The position numbers were made by a program, and so were the translations under genes. Of a stretch of DNA of 64,000 nt, positions 35,491 to 44,520 are shown one piece after another. Position 1 is the first letter of the stretch; each line of letters opens with the position of its first letter. The stretch spans positions 2,790,001-2,854,000 of the forward strand of contig OZ251535.1 of assembly GCA_965243165.1 (NCBI GenBank). The letters run 5' to 3'. This stretch comes from CATQHD01 sp965243165 (GTDB taxonomy: Bacteria > Actinomycetota > Acidimicrobiia > Spongiisociales > Spongiisociaceae). The notes below the pieces were generated by a model. It was not told the DNA's origin and did not search any database. It saw only the letters and a list, made by a program, of their open reading frames with translations.

Positions 35491-36168
35491 ATGACCGACG
35501 CAATCCCCCCCGCCGAGCTGGCCGCCCGTTGCCGGCGCATCTCCGTGTCGGTGATGTGCGACGCCTTGTACTCCATGGGCCTGCCCGAGCAGGTGCTCCC
35601 CTCCTGCCTGCGCCCCCTGTTCCCCGAACAGCGGATGGCGGGGCTTGCCTTCACCCTGAGGGGCGAACCCATCGATCCGCCCATCCCCTGGGAGCCGGGC
35701 ATCGAGCGCATCGCCTCCTACCTGGAGATGTTCGAGCAGATCCACCCCCACAGCATCTTGGTGTCGGTCAACCCCAACAGCCATGTCGGCCATTTCGGAG
35801 AGCTGACCGGCAACTCCGCTCAGCACCGGGGGTGCGCCGGGGTGGTGCTGGACGGCAACCTGCGGGACACCGAAGGGCTGCGCGACATCGGCCTGCAGGT
35901 GTTCTACCGCGATCTGTCGCCCCTCAACGCCATCGGCCGTTGGGAGATGACCGCCCTGCAGGTTCCGGTGACCGTCGGCGGGGTCGTCATCCACCCGGGC
36001 GATCTGATCGTCGGCGACTTCGACGGGGTGTTGGCGGTGCCGGCCGCCTCGGCCGAGCAGGCGCTGATCCGGGCCGAGGAGATCACCGAGGCGGAGGGCC
36101 GGGTGCGCGTGGATATGCGGGCCGGGCTGACCCCGATGGACGGCCTGGCCAAACACGGACACATCTGA
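35491..36168 (+). CDS. RraA-family protein (4-hydroxy-4-methyl-2-oxoglutarate aldolase-like)
   Basis: 225 aa. The family core is clear: SVMCDALYSMGLP near the N-terminus, the GELTGNSAQHRGCAGVVLDGNLRDTEGL metal/substrate block (G-x-x-x-G-x-x-D-G-x-x-R-D pattern) and VHPGDLIVGDFDGVLAVP near the C-terminus. Many such proteins are metal-dependent aldolases for oxo-acids rather than RNase E regulators. The catabolic neighbourhood supports an aldolase or decarboxylase role. It is 15 bp after the aminotransferase and 7 bp before the lipoyl carrier. Confidence 0.85.
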   Translation: MTDAIPPAELAARCRRISVSVMCDALYSMGLPEQVLPSCLRPLFPEQRMAGLAFTLRGEPIDPPIPWEPGIERIASYLEMFEQIHPHSILVSVNPNSHVGHFGELTGNSAQHRGCAGVVLDGNLRDTEGLRDIGLQVFYRDLSPLNAIGRWEMTALQVPVTVGGVVIHPGDLIVGDFDGVLAVPAASAEQALIRAEEITEAEGRVRVDMRAGLTPMDGLAKHGHI

Positions 36169-36175
36169 GGCGGCC

Positions 36176-36415
36176 GTGAGCAGCGCAGCGACCCTGGCGG
36201 TGCCCCACATGGGGGTGGTGGAAGAGGTGGTGGTGCTCGAGTGGCTGGCGGCGGACGGCGAGGCGGTAACCGCCGGGCAGGAAGTAGTGGTCGTGGAAAC
36301 CGAAAAAGCAGAGGTGACGCTGGAGGCCCCCGCTTCGGGGGCGCTGCGGATAAAGGCGCCCGCCTCGGACTTGGAGATACCGGTGGGCGCCGTCTTGGCT
36401 GTGATCGAGGGATGA
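36176..36415 (+). CDS. Stand-alone lipoyl/biotinyl carrier domain, 79 aa
   Basis: A single swinging-arm domain and nothing else. The lysine to be modified is K44 in VETEKAEVTLEAP, matching the E-T-D/E-K-A pattern of lipoyl domains in 2-oxo acid dehydrogenase E2 chains. Normal E2 proteins add an E1-binding domain and an acyltransferase core, both absent here. E1 alpha and E1 beta lie about 0.8 kb downstream on the same strand. It starts on GTG and its stop overlaps the next ATG (ATGA). Confidence 0.85.
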   Translation: MSSAATLAVPHMGVVEEVVVLEWLAADGEAVTAGQEVVVVETEKAEVTLEAPASGALRIKAPASDLEIPVGAVLAVIEG

Positions 36416-37161
36416 CCGGACCCTTCTCGCTGGCCGGACGGACGGCGCTGGTGACCGGAGCGGCCCGCGGGCTGGGCAGGGCGTCCGCCCTCGCCCTGGC
36501 CGAAGCCGGGGCGCAGGTGGCGTGCGCCGACCTCGACGAAGAAGGCTGCCGAGACGCGGCCCGGCTGGCGGGGGGCGCCGCCTTCCCCTTGGACGTGACC
36601 GATTCCAAGCAGGCGGAAGAGACCGCAGACAGGACGGAGGAGCGGTACGGCGGGATCGACATCCTGGTCAACAGCGCCGGGATCGCCGGGCGCGGAGAGG
36701 CCGTCTCCCACGACGAGCAGGCCTTCGACCGGCTGCTGGAGGTGAATCTGAAAGGCACCTTTCTGATGTGCCGGGCGGCGGGGAGGCGGATGGCGGAGGC
36801 CGGGTCCGGTTCCATCGTCAACATCGCCTCCATCGTCGGCCTGGTCGGTTTTCCGGGCAGCGCGGGTTACCAGTCTTCCAAGGGAGGGGTGGTGCAGCTG
36901 ACCCGCACCCTGGCGGTGGAATGGGCGCCCTGCGGAGTGCGGGTGAACGCGGTGGCCCCGGGGCAGGTCGGCACCGAGATGGTGCTGAAAATCTGGGAAA
37001 CCGAACCTCAGGTGAAGGAACAATTCACTTCCCGCACCCCGATGGGGCGGCTGTGCAGCCCGGACGACATCGCCTGGCCGGTGGTGTTCCTGGCCGGGGA
37101 CGGCGCCGCCATGATCACCGGCCAGATCCTGGCGGTGGACGGCGGATACACCGCCCAATGA
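36412..37161 (+). CDS. SDR-family oxidoreductase (FabG-like)
   Basis: 249 aa. Cofactor motif TGAARGLGRA at residues 15-24, NSAGIAG in strand 4, catalytic Ser in IVNIASIVGLVG and YQSSKGGVVQL with the Tyr-x3-Lys pair. It begins on the ATG that overlaps the stop of the lipoyl carrier gene. The position between the carrier and the E1 genes implies a role in the same pathway, perhaps oxidising a hydroxy-acid or diol precursor, as in acetoin-type catabolism. Confidence 0.9.
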   Translation: MTGPFSLAGRTALVTGAARGLGRASALALAEAGAQVACADLDEEGCRDAARLAGGAAFPLDVTDSKQAEETADRTEERYGGIDILVNSAGIAGRGEAVSHDEQAFDRLLEVNLKGTFLMCRAAGRRMAEAGSGSIVNIASIVGLVGFPGSAGYQSSKGGVVQLTRTLAVEWAPCGVRVNAVAPGQVGTEMVLKIWETEPQVKEQFTSRTPMGRLCSPDDIAWPVVFLAGDGAAMITGQILAVDGGYTAQ

Positions 37162-37189
37162 GCAGCCCGGCAGACCGGGAGACCGGCCG

Positions 37190-38158
37190 ATGAACATGGA
37201 CCGCGCCGCCGCCCTCGGCGTCCACCGCACCATGGTGCGCATCCGGGTGTTCGAGAGCCGGGTGGCGGAGCTGTTCGCAGAGGGCAAACTGCCGGGCTTC
37301 GTCCACACCTACATAGGGCAGGAGGCGGTGGCGGCGGGGGTGTGCGCCCGCCTGCGGCCCGACGACTTCATCACCTCCACCCACCGCGGCCACGGGCACG
37401 CCTTGGCCAAGGGGATGGCGATGGACTCCCTGATGGCCGAGCTGTACGGCAAGCTGACCGGCGCCTGCCGGGGGCGGGGAGGCTCCATGCATGTGGCCGA
37501 TTTCTCGCTGGGAATGCTGGGGGCGAACGGAATCGTGGGGGGCGGGCTGGGCATTGCAGCCGGGGCGGCGCTGTCGGCCCGCCTGCGCGGCTCCGGCCAG
37601 GCGGCGGCGGCCTTCTTCGGGGACGGCGGCATCAACAAGGGCTCCTTCCATGAGGCGCTCAACTTCGCCGCCGCCCACCGGCTGGGGGTGGTGTACGTGT
37701 GCGAGAACAACCAGTACGCCCAGTTCACCCACCGCAGCCGCACCACCGCTGTGGACGACCTGTCGGTGCGGGCGGCCGCCTACGGCATCCCCGGGCAGAC
37801 GGTGGACGGCAACGACGCAGAGGCGGTGTACGAGGCGGCGGGGGAAGCGGCGGCGCGGGCCCGCGCCGGCGGCGGCCCTTCCCTGCTGTGCATGGACACC
37901 TACCGCTTCGACGGCCATTACGTGGGCGACGCCGAGCTCTACCGGGCGAAGGAGGAGGTGGAGGAACAGCGCCGCCGCGACCCGATCGAACGCTTCGAGG
38001 GCCGGCTGGCCGAACTCGGCCGGCTGACCGAACAGGAGCGCCGGGGAGTGTGGAAGGCGGCCCGGGAGGAAACGGCGGCGGCCGAGCGCTTCGCCGAGGA
38101 CAGCCCATGGCCGGACGGCGCCGACGCCTTGGATGCGGTGTTCACGGAGGAGCGGTAG
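37190..38158 (+). CDS. Thiamine-dependent dehydrogenase E1 alpha subunit (pyruvate/acetoin type)
   Basis: 322 aa. The thiamine diphosphate motif runs from FFGDGGINKGSFHEALN to VYVCENNQYA (GDG-x-NN). The HRGHGHALAKG and RGRGGSMHVAD stretches are characteristic of AcoA/PdhA proteins. The ATG at 37190 has GGGAGA upstream. It works as a heterotetramer with the E1 beta product encoded next. There is no E2 or E3 gene in this cluster, only the free lipoyl carrier. Acetoin, pyruvate and branched-chain 2-oxo acids are all possible substrates. Confidence 0.9.
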   Translation: MNMDRAAALGVHRTMVRIRVFESRVAELFAEGKLPGFVHTYIGQEAVAAGVCARLRPDDFITSTHRGHGHALAKGMAMDSLMAELYGKLTGACRGRGGSMHVADFSLGMLGANGIVGGGLGIAAGAALSARLRGSGQAAAAFFGDGGINKGSFHEALNFAAAHRLGVVYVCENNQYAQFTHRSRTTAVDDLSVRAAAYGIPGQTVDGNDAEAVYEAAGEAAARARAGGGPSLLCMDTYRFDGHYVGDAELYRAKEEVEEQRRRDPIERFEGRLAELGRLTEQERRGVWKAAREETAAAERFAEDSPWPDGADALDAVFTEER

Positions 38159-38164
38159 ACGCGG

Positions 38165-39151
38165 ATGGAACAGCAGATGCAGCGGATGAGCTTTGGACAG
38201 GCCACCGTGGACGCCATGCGCTGGGCCATGCGGGAGGACGAGCGGGTGATCGCGCTGGGCGAGGACATCAGCTGGGGCGGCAACTTCGGGCAGTTCCGCG
38301 GGTTGGTCGAAGAGTTCGGGCCGTCCCGGGTGATCGACATGCCCATCTCGGAGGCGTTGATCATGGCGGCGGCGGTGGGGGCGGCGGTTACGGGGATGCG
38401 CCCGGTGGCGTCTATGAGCTTCGTGGAGTTCACCCTGGGAGCGATGGACGAGATCGTCAACCAGGCCGCCAAGTTCCGCTACATGTTCGGCGGCCAGGTG
38501 TCCGTTCCGCTGGTGCTCAGAGCCTCCGACGGGGTGCTGCGTTCGTCGGCCGCCCAGCATTCTTCCAGCCTGGAAGGAATGTTCACCCACATGCCGGGGC
38601 TGAAGGTGGCCGCCCCCTCCAACCCGGCCGACGCCAAGGGGCTGCTGCGGGCGGCCATAGCCGACCCTGACCCGGTGGTCTACCTGGAGAACAAGAAGAT
38701 AACCGCCCGGCGGGGCCCGGTCCCGGCGGAGGATTACTCGACGCCTCTGGGCGAGGCGGCGGTGCGGCGGGAGGGGTCGGATGCAACCATCGTCTCCTAC
38801 TCGGTGATGGCCCTCCACGCCGCCCGCGCCTGCAGCCGGCTGGCGGAGGAGGGCATCGAGGCCGAGCTGATCGACCTGCGCACCCTGGCGCCCCTGGACA
38901 TGGAAACGGTGCTGGCCTCGGTCCGCAAGACCCGCCGGGTGGTGATCGCACATGAAGCCTGGAAGTTCGGCGGCTTCGGCGCCGAACTGGCCGCCTCGAT
39001 CACCGCCCGGTCCTGGGCCGACCTCGAGGCGCCCCCGGCCCGGGTGGGCGCCGCCTCCGCTCCCATCCCCTTCAGCCCCCCTCTGGAAAAAGCGGTGGTC
39101 CCCGGCCCCGGCCGGATAGCCGCCGCCGTCCGCCGCCTGCTGGCCTGCTGA
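38165..39151 (+). CDS. Thiamine-dependent dehydrogenase E1 beta subunit (pyruvate/acetoin type)
   Basis: 328 aa with transketolase pyrimidine-binding and C-terminal domains. Recognisable blocks are ALGEDISWGGNFGQFRGL, RVIDMPISEALIMAAAVGAA, the SSAAQHSSSLEGMFTHMPGLKV segment and, near the end, RRVVIAHEAWKFGGFGAEL. It lies 6 bp after E1 alpha, so the two are co-translated in equal amount. It is the last gene of the plus-strand run starting at 33755 and faces the convergent PDZ lipoprotein gene. Confidence 0.92.
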   Translation: MEQQMQRMSFGQATVDAMRWAMREDERVIALGEDISWGGNFGQFRGLVEEFGPSRVIDMPISEALIMAAAVGAAVTGMRPVASMSFVEFTLGAMDEIVNQAAKFRYMFGGQVSVPLVLRASDGVLRSSAAQHSSSLEGMFTHMPGLKVAAPSNPADAKGLLRAAIADPDPVVYLENKKITARRGPVPAEDYSTPLGEAAVRREGSDATIVSYSVMALHAARACSRLAEEGIEAELIDLRTLAPLDMETVLASVRKTRRVVIAHEAWKFGGFGAELAASITARSWADLEAPPARVGAASAPIPFSPPLEKAVVPGPGRIAAAVRRLLAC

Positions 39152-39176
39152 CCGCCCCGCCGACGCGGCCAGACGG

Positions 39177-40532
39177 CTATCCGGCGGGGATTCCTCCGAC
39201 GGGTTCGTGGCGGCATCCTCGGGAAATGGGGCGGGCCGGTTCGGGAAGCTCCACGTCGATGAGGGAAACTTCGTTCTCTCGGATCTGGACTAAATGGCGG
39301 CCGTCGCCCACCGGGCTCACTGCAACCAGGTCGTCGGCTTCCCCGATGTCCATCGGGCGGAGGGGGGAGTGCTCACCGGTTTCGAGATCCCAGAGGACGG
39401 TCTGAGCGGGGTTGCGGTCGGCCAGATAGAGGACCGATTGGTCGTCGTACCATCCGGTCACAACGAAGTTGCGGTAGAAGTCCCTGATGCCGGGCGGCCC
39501 CACCACTCCTTCGCCCTGCTCGTCTATCAGGTAGTAGCTCCACACGCCCGACTGGGAGTTGCCGGGGCCGCGCTCTACCAGGGTTATCAAAGCTCGATCA
39601 CCGGAGGGGCTGCGGTATCCCTGCACCGCCGCCAAGGGGGCGTCGGTGTCCGACAACCCCAAGAGCCTGACCCAAGCCACCGACCGCTCCGCCGTATCCA
39701 CTGCTATCAGAGCGGTCACGCCGCCGCCGGTTCCGGTCGACACCTCGCCGCCCGCCACCACCAAATCCCCCACCGAGGTGAGGGCGGCCTCGAAACTGGA
39801 CACCAGCACCTCGATCCGGCCGGCCGGCAGGTCGAGCGTCACCGGCCCCGGATCGATGGAGACGGCGCCGCCGCCCCCCACTTTCACCAACGACAGCGGA
39901 TCGGCCGCCGCCGCGGCGTAGAGATCAGAACCGAGGGCGGCCATCTGGTCGGCCGGAACCCCTGGATACGGAGACCAGGAAGCGGCCAGGGGTCCGTGCA
40001 GGTAGATCCGCCCGTCGAGGATCACCGGCCGGCTGAAGGGGTCGGCGCCGCCCAGTTCCGCCGGAAGTCCGGACGGGGGCTCCGCCGCCAGCTTGGTCTC
40101 GGGGATGACGCCGAGCACCGCCCGGTCAGGCTCACCGGACACCGGGGTGAGCACCAAGTCTACGGAGAACGGCTCCCCCAACCGGTCGCCGCCGATGGTG
40201 ATCCCGCCCCCCGCCGGACGGTCGGCCAGCTCGCGCAGCAGCATCTCCCTGGAGCTGACCGCCGCCCCGTCGACCGAAGTGATGACGTCGCCCGCCCGGA
40301 GCTCCCCGTAGGCGGCTGTTCCTTCCAACACCTGCAGCACCCTCACTCCGCCCCCCACCGCCAGCAGGCAGCCGCTCTGGGCGGAGAATATCGAGTCGGG
40401 GTCGACCGTGTTGACCCAGTCGGGGACGATCTCGTCGGGGATCTCGAAAGCGGGCGGCTCGGGAGGCGGCTGCGAACAGGCCGCCGCCGCAGACAGGAGG
40501 ACCGAGCAGACCAGGCTCGCACTGCGTTTCAT
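39177..40532 (-). CDS. PDZ-domain lipoprotein, 451 aa
   Basis: The signal peptide ends in a lipobox (SAAAAC), so it is probably an extracellular membrane-anchored protein. Residues about 55-125 form a PDZ-like domain (ELRAGDVITSVDGAAVSSREML is the typical carboxylate-binding region). The rest, about 300 residues, is beta-rich with repeated LVERG/VVTGWYDDQSVLY-like strands, suggestive of a propeller. No protease motif is visible, so a scaffold or sensor role is more likely than cleavage. The lgt gene that would lipidate it lies divergently next to it. Confidence 0.75.
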   Translation of the reverse strand: MKRSASLVCSVLLSAAAACSQPPPEPPAFEIPDEIVPDWVNTVDPDSIFSAQSGCLLAVGGGVRVLQVLEGTAAYGELRAGDVITSVDGAAVSSREMLLRELADRPAGGGITIGGDRLGEPFSVDLVLTPVSGEPDRAVLGVIPETKLAAEPPSGLPAELGGADPFSRPVILDGRIYLHGPLAASWSPYPGVPADQMAALGSDLYAAAAADPLSLVKVGGGGAVSIDPGPVTLDLPAGRIEVLVSSFEAALTSVGDLVVAGGEVSTGTGGGVTALIAVDTAERSVAWVRLLGLSDTDAPLAAVQGYRSPSGDRALITLVERGPGNSQSGVWSYYLIDEQGEGVVGPPGIRDFYRNFVVTGWYDDQSVLYLADRNPAQTVLWDLETGEHSPLRPMDIGEADDLVAVSPVGDGRHLVQIRENEVSLIDVELPEPARPISRGCRHEPVGGIPAG

Positions 40533-40665
40533 CAGGCCCCTGATGCTACCGCCCGCCGCTCCCTACCGGCCCCGCCCTCAGCCCCGAACCGGCGCCTCCC
40601 GCCTCTGACCAGACGGCTGCTCCGCCGGGCCGCCCGCCCGCCCGCCTTTGCGAACGATCAGGGTT

Positions 40666-41559
40666 ATGCTCATAGGCGTGTTGGCGGTCATCTCCTACCC
40701 TCCGATCCCGATCTTCGAAATCGGCCCCCTGCGCCTGTCCCTTCACGGAGTCTTCGCAGGAGTGGGGTTCTTGGTCGGCGCCTACTACGGGACCCGCAAG
40801 TACGCCGCCCGGGGATTCGACGGGGCCAAGTACCAGTCCGTCCTGACCTGGGCCTTGATCGGGGCGTTGCTGGGCGCCCGCTGGCTGACCCTCCCCGCCT
40901 ACTGGGTAGAGAACGGATTCGACATCAGGGAGATGATCAACCTCGGCGGCAACTGGTCGATCCTGGGCGGGTTCGCCGGAGGAATCGGGGCGGGGGTATG
41001 GCAGGTGCGGCGGCTGGGCCTCAGGGTGTGGCCCGCTCTCGACGCGGCGGCCTTCGGGCTGGCGCTGGGGACGGTGGTGGGGAGGATCGGCGACCTGGCC
41101 ATCGTCGAGCACCTCGGCGGCCCGACCCGCTTCTTCCTCGGCTACGGACTCCGCCCCGGATACGACGCAGCACCCCAGCACGACCGCCTGGAATGCGTTG
41201 TGCCGGAGGTCGGCGAGTACTGCGGCGTCTACCACCACGCCGCCCTCTACGACATGCTGGGGGCGGCCGTGTTGCTCGGTTTCCTCTACTGGATCTACCA
41301 ACGCTCCCGGCTGTCGCTCCGCTACGGGCAGCTCTTCACGGTGTGGATGGCTTGGTACGGGTTCCAGCGCTTTTTCATCGACTTCACCCGGCTGGCCCTG
41401 CCGGTCAACCCCGACAGCACCCTCGGCCCCCTCACCTGGAGCCAATGGAGCGGTCTGGCGGCGGGCCTGGCCGGCGCCGCGGCCTTCCTGTATCTGGGCA
41501 AACGCAACCCGGTGATAACCCCCGAAAACGACCAGCTCCACGGAGCGTCGATCCTATAA
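40666..41559 (+). CDS. lgt: Prolipoprotein diacylglyceryl transferase
   Basis: Transfers diacylglycerol from phosphatidylglycerol to the lipobox cysteine of exported lipoproteins. 297 aa with about seven membrane helices. The conserved LSLHGVF His, the GRIGDLAIVEHLGGPT signature (Asp where most have Asn) and the HHAALYDML motif are all visible. The ATG at 40666 is preferred to the TTG at 40648, since the first helix starts there. At least three lipoproteins encoded in the window are potential clients. Its 3' end overlaps the end of the disrupted dGTPase gene. Confidence 0.9.
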   Translation: MLIGVLAVISYPPIPIFEIGPLRLSLHGVFAGVGFLVGAYYGTRKYAARGFDGAKYQSVLTWALIGALLGARWLTLPAYWVENGFDIREMINLGGNWSILGGFAGGIGAGVWQVRRLGLRVWPALDAAAFGLALGTVVGRIGDLAIVEHLGGPTRFFLGYGLRPGYDAAPQHDRLECVVPEVGEYCGVYHHAALYDMLGAAVLLGFLYWIYQRSRLSLRYGQLFTVWMAWYGFQRFFIDFTRLALPVNPDSTLGPLTWSQWSGLAAGLAGAAAFLYLGKRNPVITPENDQLHGASIL

Positions 41560-41854
41560 GAGCCACAAATCAAAGTAAGGCGCTGGCCCCGGAACGATCC
41601 CAGTCAACCGTTGGTAGGTCTGGATCGCCTGCCGTTCTGTCATCCCTGCCAATAGGTCCGCCGCCAGCCGCGGATACCCGTCACCGCTTTCGAGTCGATC
41701 CTGTGTCGCCTGCGGCAGCAGAGCCCGGTTGCGCTTCCCCTCTAGGGCTTCCATAAAAATGCAGAATAGCTTTCGCAGCAGCTCCCGTTGGCCTTCTCGA
41801 ACGCTTACAATCCTAGGATTATCAATCACATAATATTTAGTGGCAGCCTTTAAC

Positions 41855-43294
41855 GGCTCTTCGGAAATGAGGGGGGAGTAGAGGACGGGCAGGTCCTCTG
41901 ACGGACGGTGGGAATCCACGGGATCGGGGGTGGGGTCCTCCATAATCGGACGCTTGAAAGGCATCCCCGAGTGAGGAGGACCCCTGTGGAACGCAATCCT
42001 ACGCGCATGTGCGAGGTGTTGGTCGGATTAGAAGAAGTCGACGTCGCGGGGGTGGGTGAACCCCTCGGCGGGGGCGTCGAGGTCGAGGTCCGCTGCCGGG
42101 CGCCCCGCCCGCGGTGCCCCGGCTGCGGAGGCCCTCTGTGGTCGAAAGGCACCCGAGTGGTGGAGCTGGTTGATCTTCCCTCGTTCGGGCGGCCCGCCCG
42201 TCTGAGCTGGCGGAAACACCGCTGGGAGTGCCCCAACCCGGAGTGCGGGGTGGGGTCGTTCACTGAACAGAACCCCGAGATCGCCCCTGAGCGGGCGTTG
42301 CTGACCACCCGGGCGGCTCGGTGGGCGACCAAGCAAGTCGGCCAGGCCGGCCGCGCTGTTGAGGAAGTGGCCAGAGAGTTGGGTTGTGACTGGCATACCG
42401 TCAACAAGGAGGTAACCCGTTGGGGCGCTGCTTTGTTGGAAGCCGACCATGATCGGGTAGGCCGGGTGGAGGCTCTGGGCCTGGACGAGACCCTGTTCCT
42501 GCGGCGGGGCCGCCGTCTGGGAAGGGTCTGGGCGACTTCGGTGGTAGACGTCGGAGGAGGGCAGCTGCTAGACGTTGTCCCAGGCAGAGACGCCCGTTCA
42601 GCCGCGGGGTGGCTGCAGGAACAACCAAAAGAATGGTTGGAACAGATCCGCTGGGCGGTGTTGGACCTCTCCAGCCCGTATCGGGCGGCCTACAACCAAG
42701 TGCTGCCCCACGCCCGCCAAATCGCCGATCCGTTCCATGTGGTGCGGTTGGCCAACGACCGCCTCGACCAGGTGCGCCGCCGCACCCAACAGGAAACCCT
42801 CGGACACCGGGGACGGAGAGGAGATCCCTTGTATCAGATCCGGCGGCTGCTCACCCTTGCTTCGGAACGGCTCGACACCAGCGGCGAAGCCCGCCTGCGG
42901 GGCCTCCTCGACGCCGGAGACCCCCACGGCGAAGTCCGGACGGCCTGGCACGCCAAGGAAACAGTCCGCAGTGTCTACGACATCGACGAACCCGACGTTG
43001 CCGACCGGTACTGCCGGCAGCTCGCTTCCGACCTTCAGCACGAGTCCTGCCCGCCGGAGGTCAACCAGCTCGGCCGGACCCTCGCCCGCTGGCATACCCA
43101 GATCACCAACTGGCATCACGCCCGTTACACCAACGCAGCCACCGAAGCCGTCAACAATCTCATCAAACGAATCAAACGCGTCGGGTTCGGGTTCCGGAAC
43201 TTCGCCAACTACCGGATCCGGGCTCTGCTCTACGCCGGGAAGCCCAACTGGAAGCTGCTCCCCACCCTCACTCCCCCCTGAAATCCGAAGAGCC
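41855..43294 (+). mobile_element. Intact ISL3-type insertion sequence, 1440 bp
   Basis: Imperfect terminal inverted repeats of about 26 bp: GGCTCTTCGGAAATGAGGGG on the left and GGCTCTTCGGATTTCAGGGG read inward from the right. The element is flanked by the 8-bp direct repeat CCTTTAAC (41847-41854 and 43295-43302), the target duplication size expected of ISL3. It carries one intact transposase and sits in the dGTPase gene. A fragment of its left end occurs at 25303-25518. Confidence 0.95.
41986..43281 (+). CDS. ISL3-family transposase
   Basis: 431 aa. An N-terminal zinc-finger-like region (CPGCGG then CPNPECG) is followed by an HTH (VGQAGRAVEEVARELGCDWHTV). The DDE catalytic domain then follows, with Asp in LGLDETLFLRRG, Asp in WAVLDLSSPYRAAY and Glu in NAATEAVNNLIKRIKR. 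The GTG at 41986 has GAGGAGG at the right distance; an ATG at 42007 is the alternative. All catalytic residues are present, so the element is probably still active. Confidence 0.93.
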   Translation: MERNPTRMCEVLVGLEEVDVAGVGEPLGGGVEVEVRCRAPRPRCPGCGGPLWSKGTRVVELVDLPSFGRPARLSWRKHRWECPNPECGVGSFTEQNPEIAPERALLTTRAARWATKQVGQAGRAVEEVARELGCDWHTVNKEVTRWGAALLEADHDRVGRVEALGLDETLFLRRGRRLGRVWATSVVDVGGGQLLDVVPGRDARSAAGWLQEQPKEWLEQIRWAVLDLSSPYRAAYNQVLPHARQIADPFHVVRLANDRLDQVRRRTQQETLGHRGRRGDPLYQIRRLLTLASERLDTSGEARLRGLLDAGDPHGEVRTAWHAKETVRSVYDIDEPDVADRYCRQLASDLQHESCPPEVNQLGRTLARWHTQITNWHHARYTNAATEAVNNLIKRIKRVGFGFRNFANYRIRALLYAGKPNWKLLPTLTPP

Positions 43295-44292
43295 CCTTTA
43301 ACAGCTCAACCTGCAGGCGAATTTCCCGATCTATATCTAAGCATTTTTCTGCCGGAAGCTCGTTGACCCTGATCGCCCTGCCTGTGATAAACTGGGTTAT
43401 CAGCGCGGAAGTGGCTTCATTGATGATAGTACGTTGTCATCGGCTTCCGTCGTAAGGACCATCAAGAAGAGCCAACGGTCCTAGGACAGATTGCAACATC
43501 CCGCTTATCTCTTCCCTCCCTAGAAATTGGAACTGTTCTTTCTGCACCACTATTTCGATAAATCTCTCATGCTCAGCCCCGCTCATCAAAAGATGAATCG
43601 GAACCAAACCAACGCGGTAGAAATCTTCCAAGTCATGCACTGCGTATGTGACATCGTCAGCCCAATCCATCAGCTCTGCTTCCAAAGTGAGTTTGTCTTC
43701 TGTGCTGCCCCGCCTTACCCATTCAAACCGATCTTCATCAACACCATAGACACCCCATTTGTCATTTTTGTATCAGATTTGGATCGTGTCCACGGGTATT
43801 TGAGGATGGCGTTAAGAGTTGCCCTGGTCAAATTCAGACCAGCATCATCGCCGCTGGCAGGATCATTGTCCGTGTGAGACGCCAGTCGGGTAATGATCCG
43901 GAAAGACTGGGCATTGCCTTCGAAGCCCTCCCCTTGTTGTTCGTCAACAGCTTGGCATATCACTTTCTCTCCGTCGTGTCCGAACGGAGGATGCCCTAGA
44001 TCGTGGGCAAGGCCCGCCGTCTCTACGACATCAGGATCAAGACCATCCTGGATATCAACCCGTTCAGGAGATTCCTCCAGCAGACGCTCGGCGAGGCGGC
44101 GGCCCACCTGCGCGACCTTCAGAGAGTGGGTCAGCCGATTGTGGAAGTAGTCTCCCTCGCTGGCCGATGCCACCTGAGTAACCCCGCTGAGACGCCGGAA
44201 CTCCGGAGCGTAGAGAACCCTGTCTCTGTCGCGTTGAAACGGGTGGCGAAGATCTTCATTGACCTGATCTCGGAATCGCTCTGCCCTGCCGT

Positions 44293-44520
44293 TCACTGAG
44301 CAACGAGGCGGATGCCGTCGAGGGCGTACCGCAATTTGCCTGCCCGAACCAGACGAGAGACAGCCATGCCGATGTCCAGGTCCGTGAGACCAGACCCGCT
44401 CATGTGGTCGACCACCTCCAGCACATGAACGAACGGCCGATTTCCAGCATCGCTGCGCTTCTCGATGACCTCCAGCACCTTCTTCATCCGCACACGGCTG
44501 GGCGTCTGCGTGTCCACCAT
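44293..44520 (-). CDS. Small conserved-looking protein, 75 aa
   Basis: Starts at an ATG with a strong AAAGGAGGTG ribosome binding site. The sequence has a winged-helix feel: two helices around MKKVLEVIEKRSDAG and LTDLDIGMAVSRLVRAGKL, then a beta pair ending IRLVAQ. It overlaps the dGTPase start by 4 bp (GTGA), so it was co-translated with that gene and may have regulated or assisted it. I do not recognise a named family. Confidence 0.65.
   Translation of the reverse strand: MVDTQTPSRVRMKKVLEVIEKRSDAGNRPFVHVLEVVDHMSGSGLTDLDIGMAVSRLVRAGKLRYALDGIRLVAQ

Larger units (their letters stand above)
41554..44296 (-). pseudogene. dgt: dGTPase (HD-domain) gene, interrupted by an ISL3-type element
   Basis: Deoxyguanosinetriphosphate triphosphohydrolase, which cuts dGTP to deoxyguanosine and triphosphate. 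The 5' part holds the HD core (NRLTHSLKVAQVGRRLAE and AGLAHDLGHPPFGHDGE). The 3' part ends with NPRIVSVREGQRELLRKLF. Three lesions are visible: one base missing in an A-run near 43765-43769 that shifts the frame, an in-frame TGA at 43437-43439, and the 1440-bp insertion at 41855-43294. Removing the element and one copy of the 8-bp target repeat rejoins the flanks in frame (VELLKAATKYYVID). The GTG start at 44296 overlaps the stop of the small gene upstream. Composition is AT-richer than the backbone. Confidence 0.9.

Noticed and set aside
39294..41756. 820-codon plus-strand frame
   Set aside because: It is antisense to the PDZ lipoprotein gene and out of frame with lgt; there are no domain features.
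43437..43439. In-frame TGA in the dGTPase gene as a second selenocysteine codon
   Set aside because: It does not align with a conserved Cys and I see no hairpin of the right kind after it. The gene also carries a frameshift and an insertion, so it is simply a nonsense mutation.
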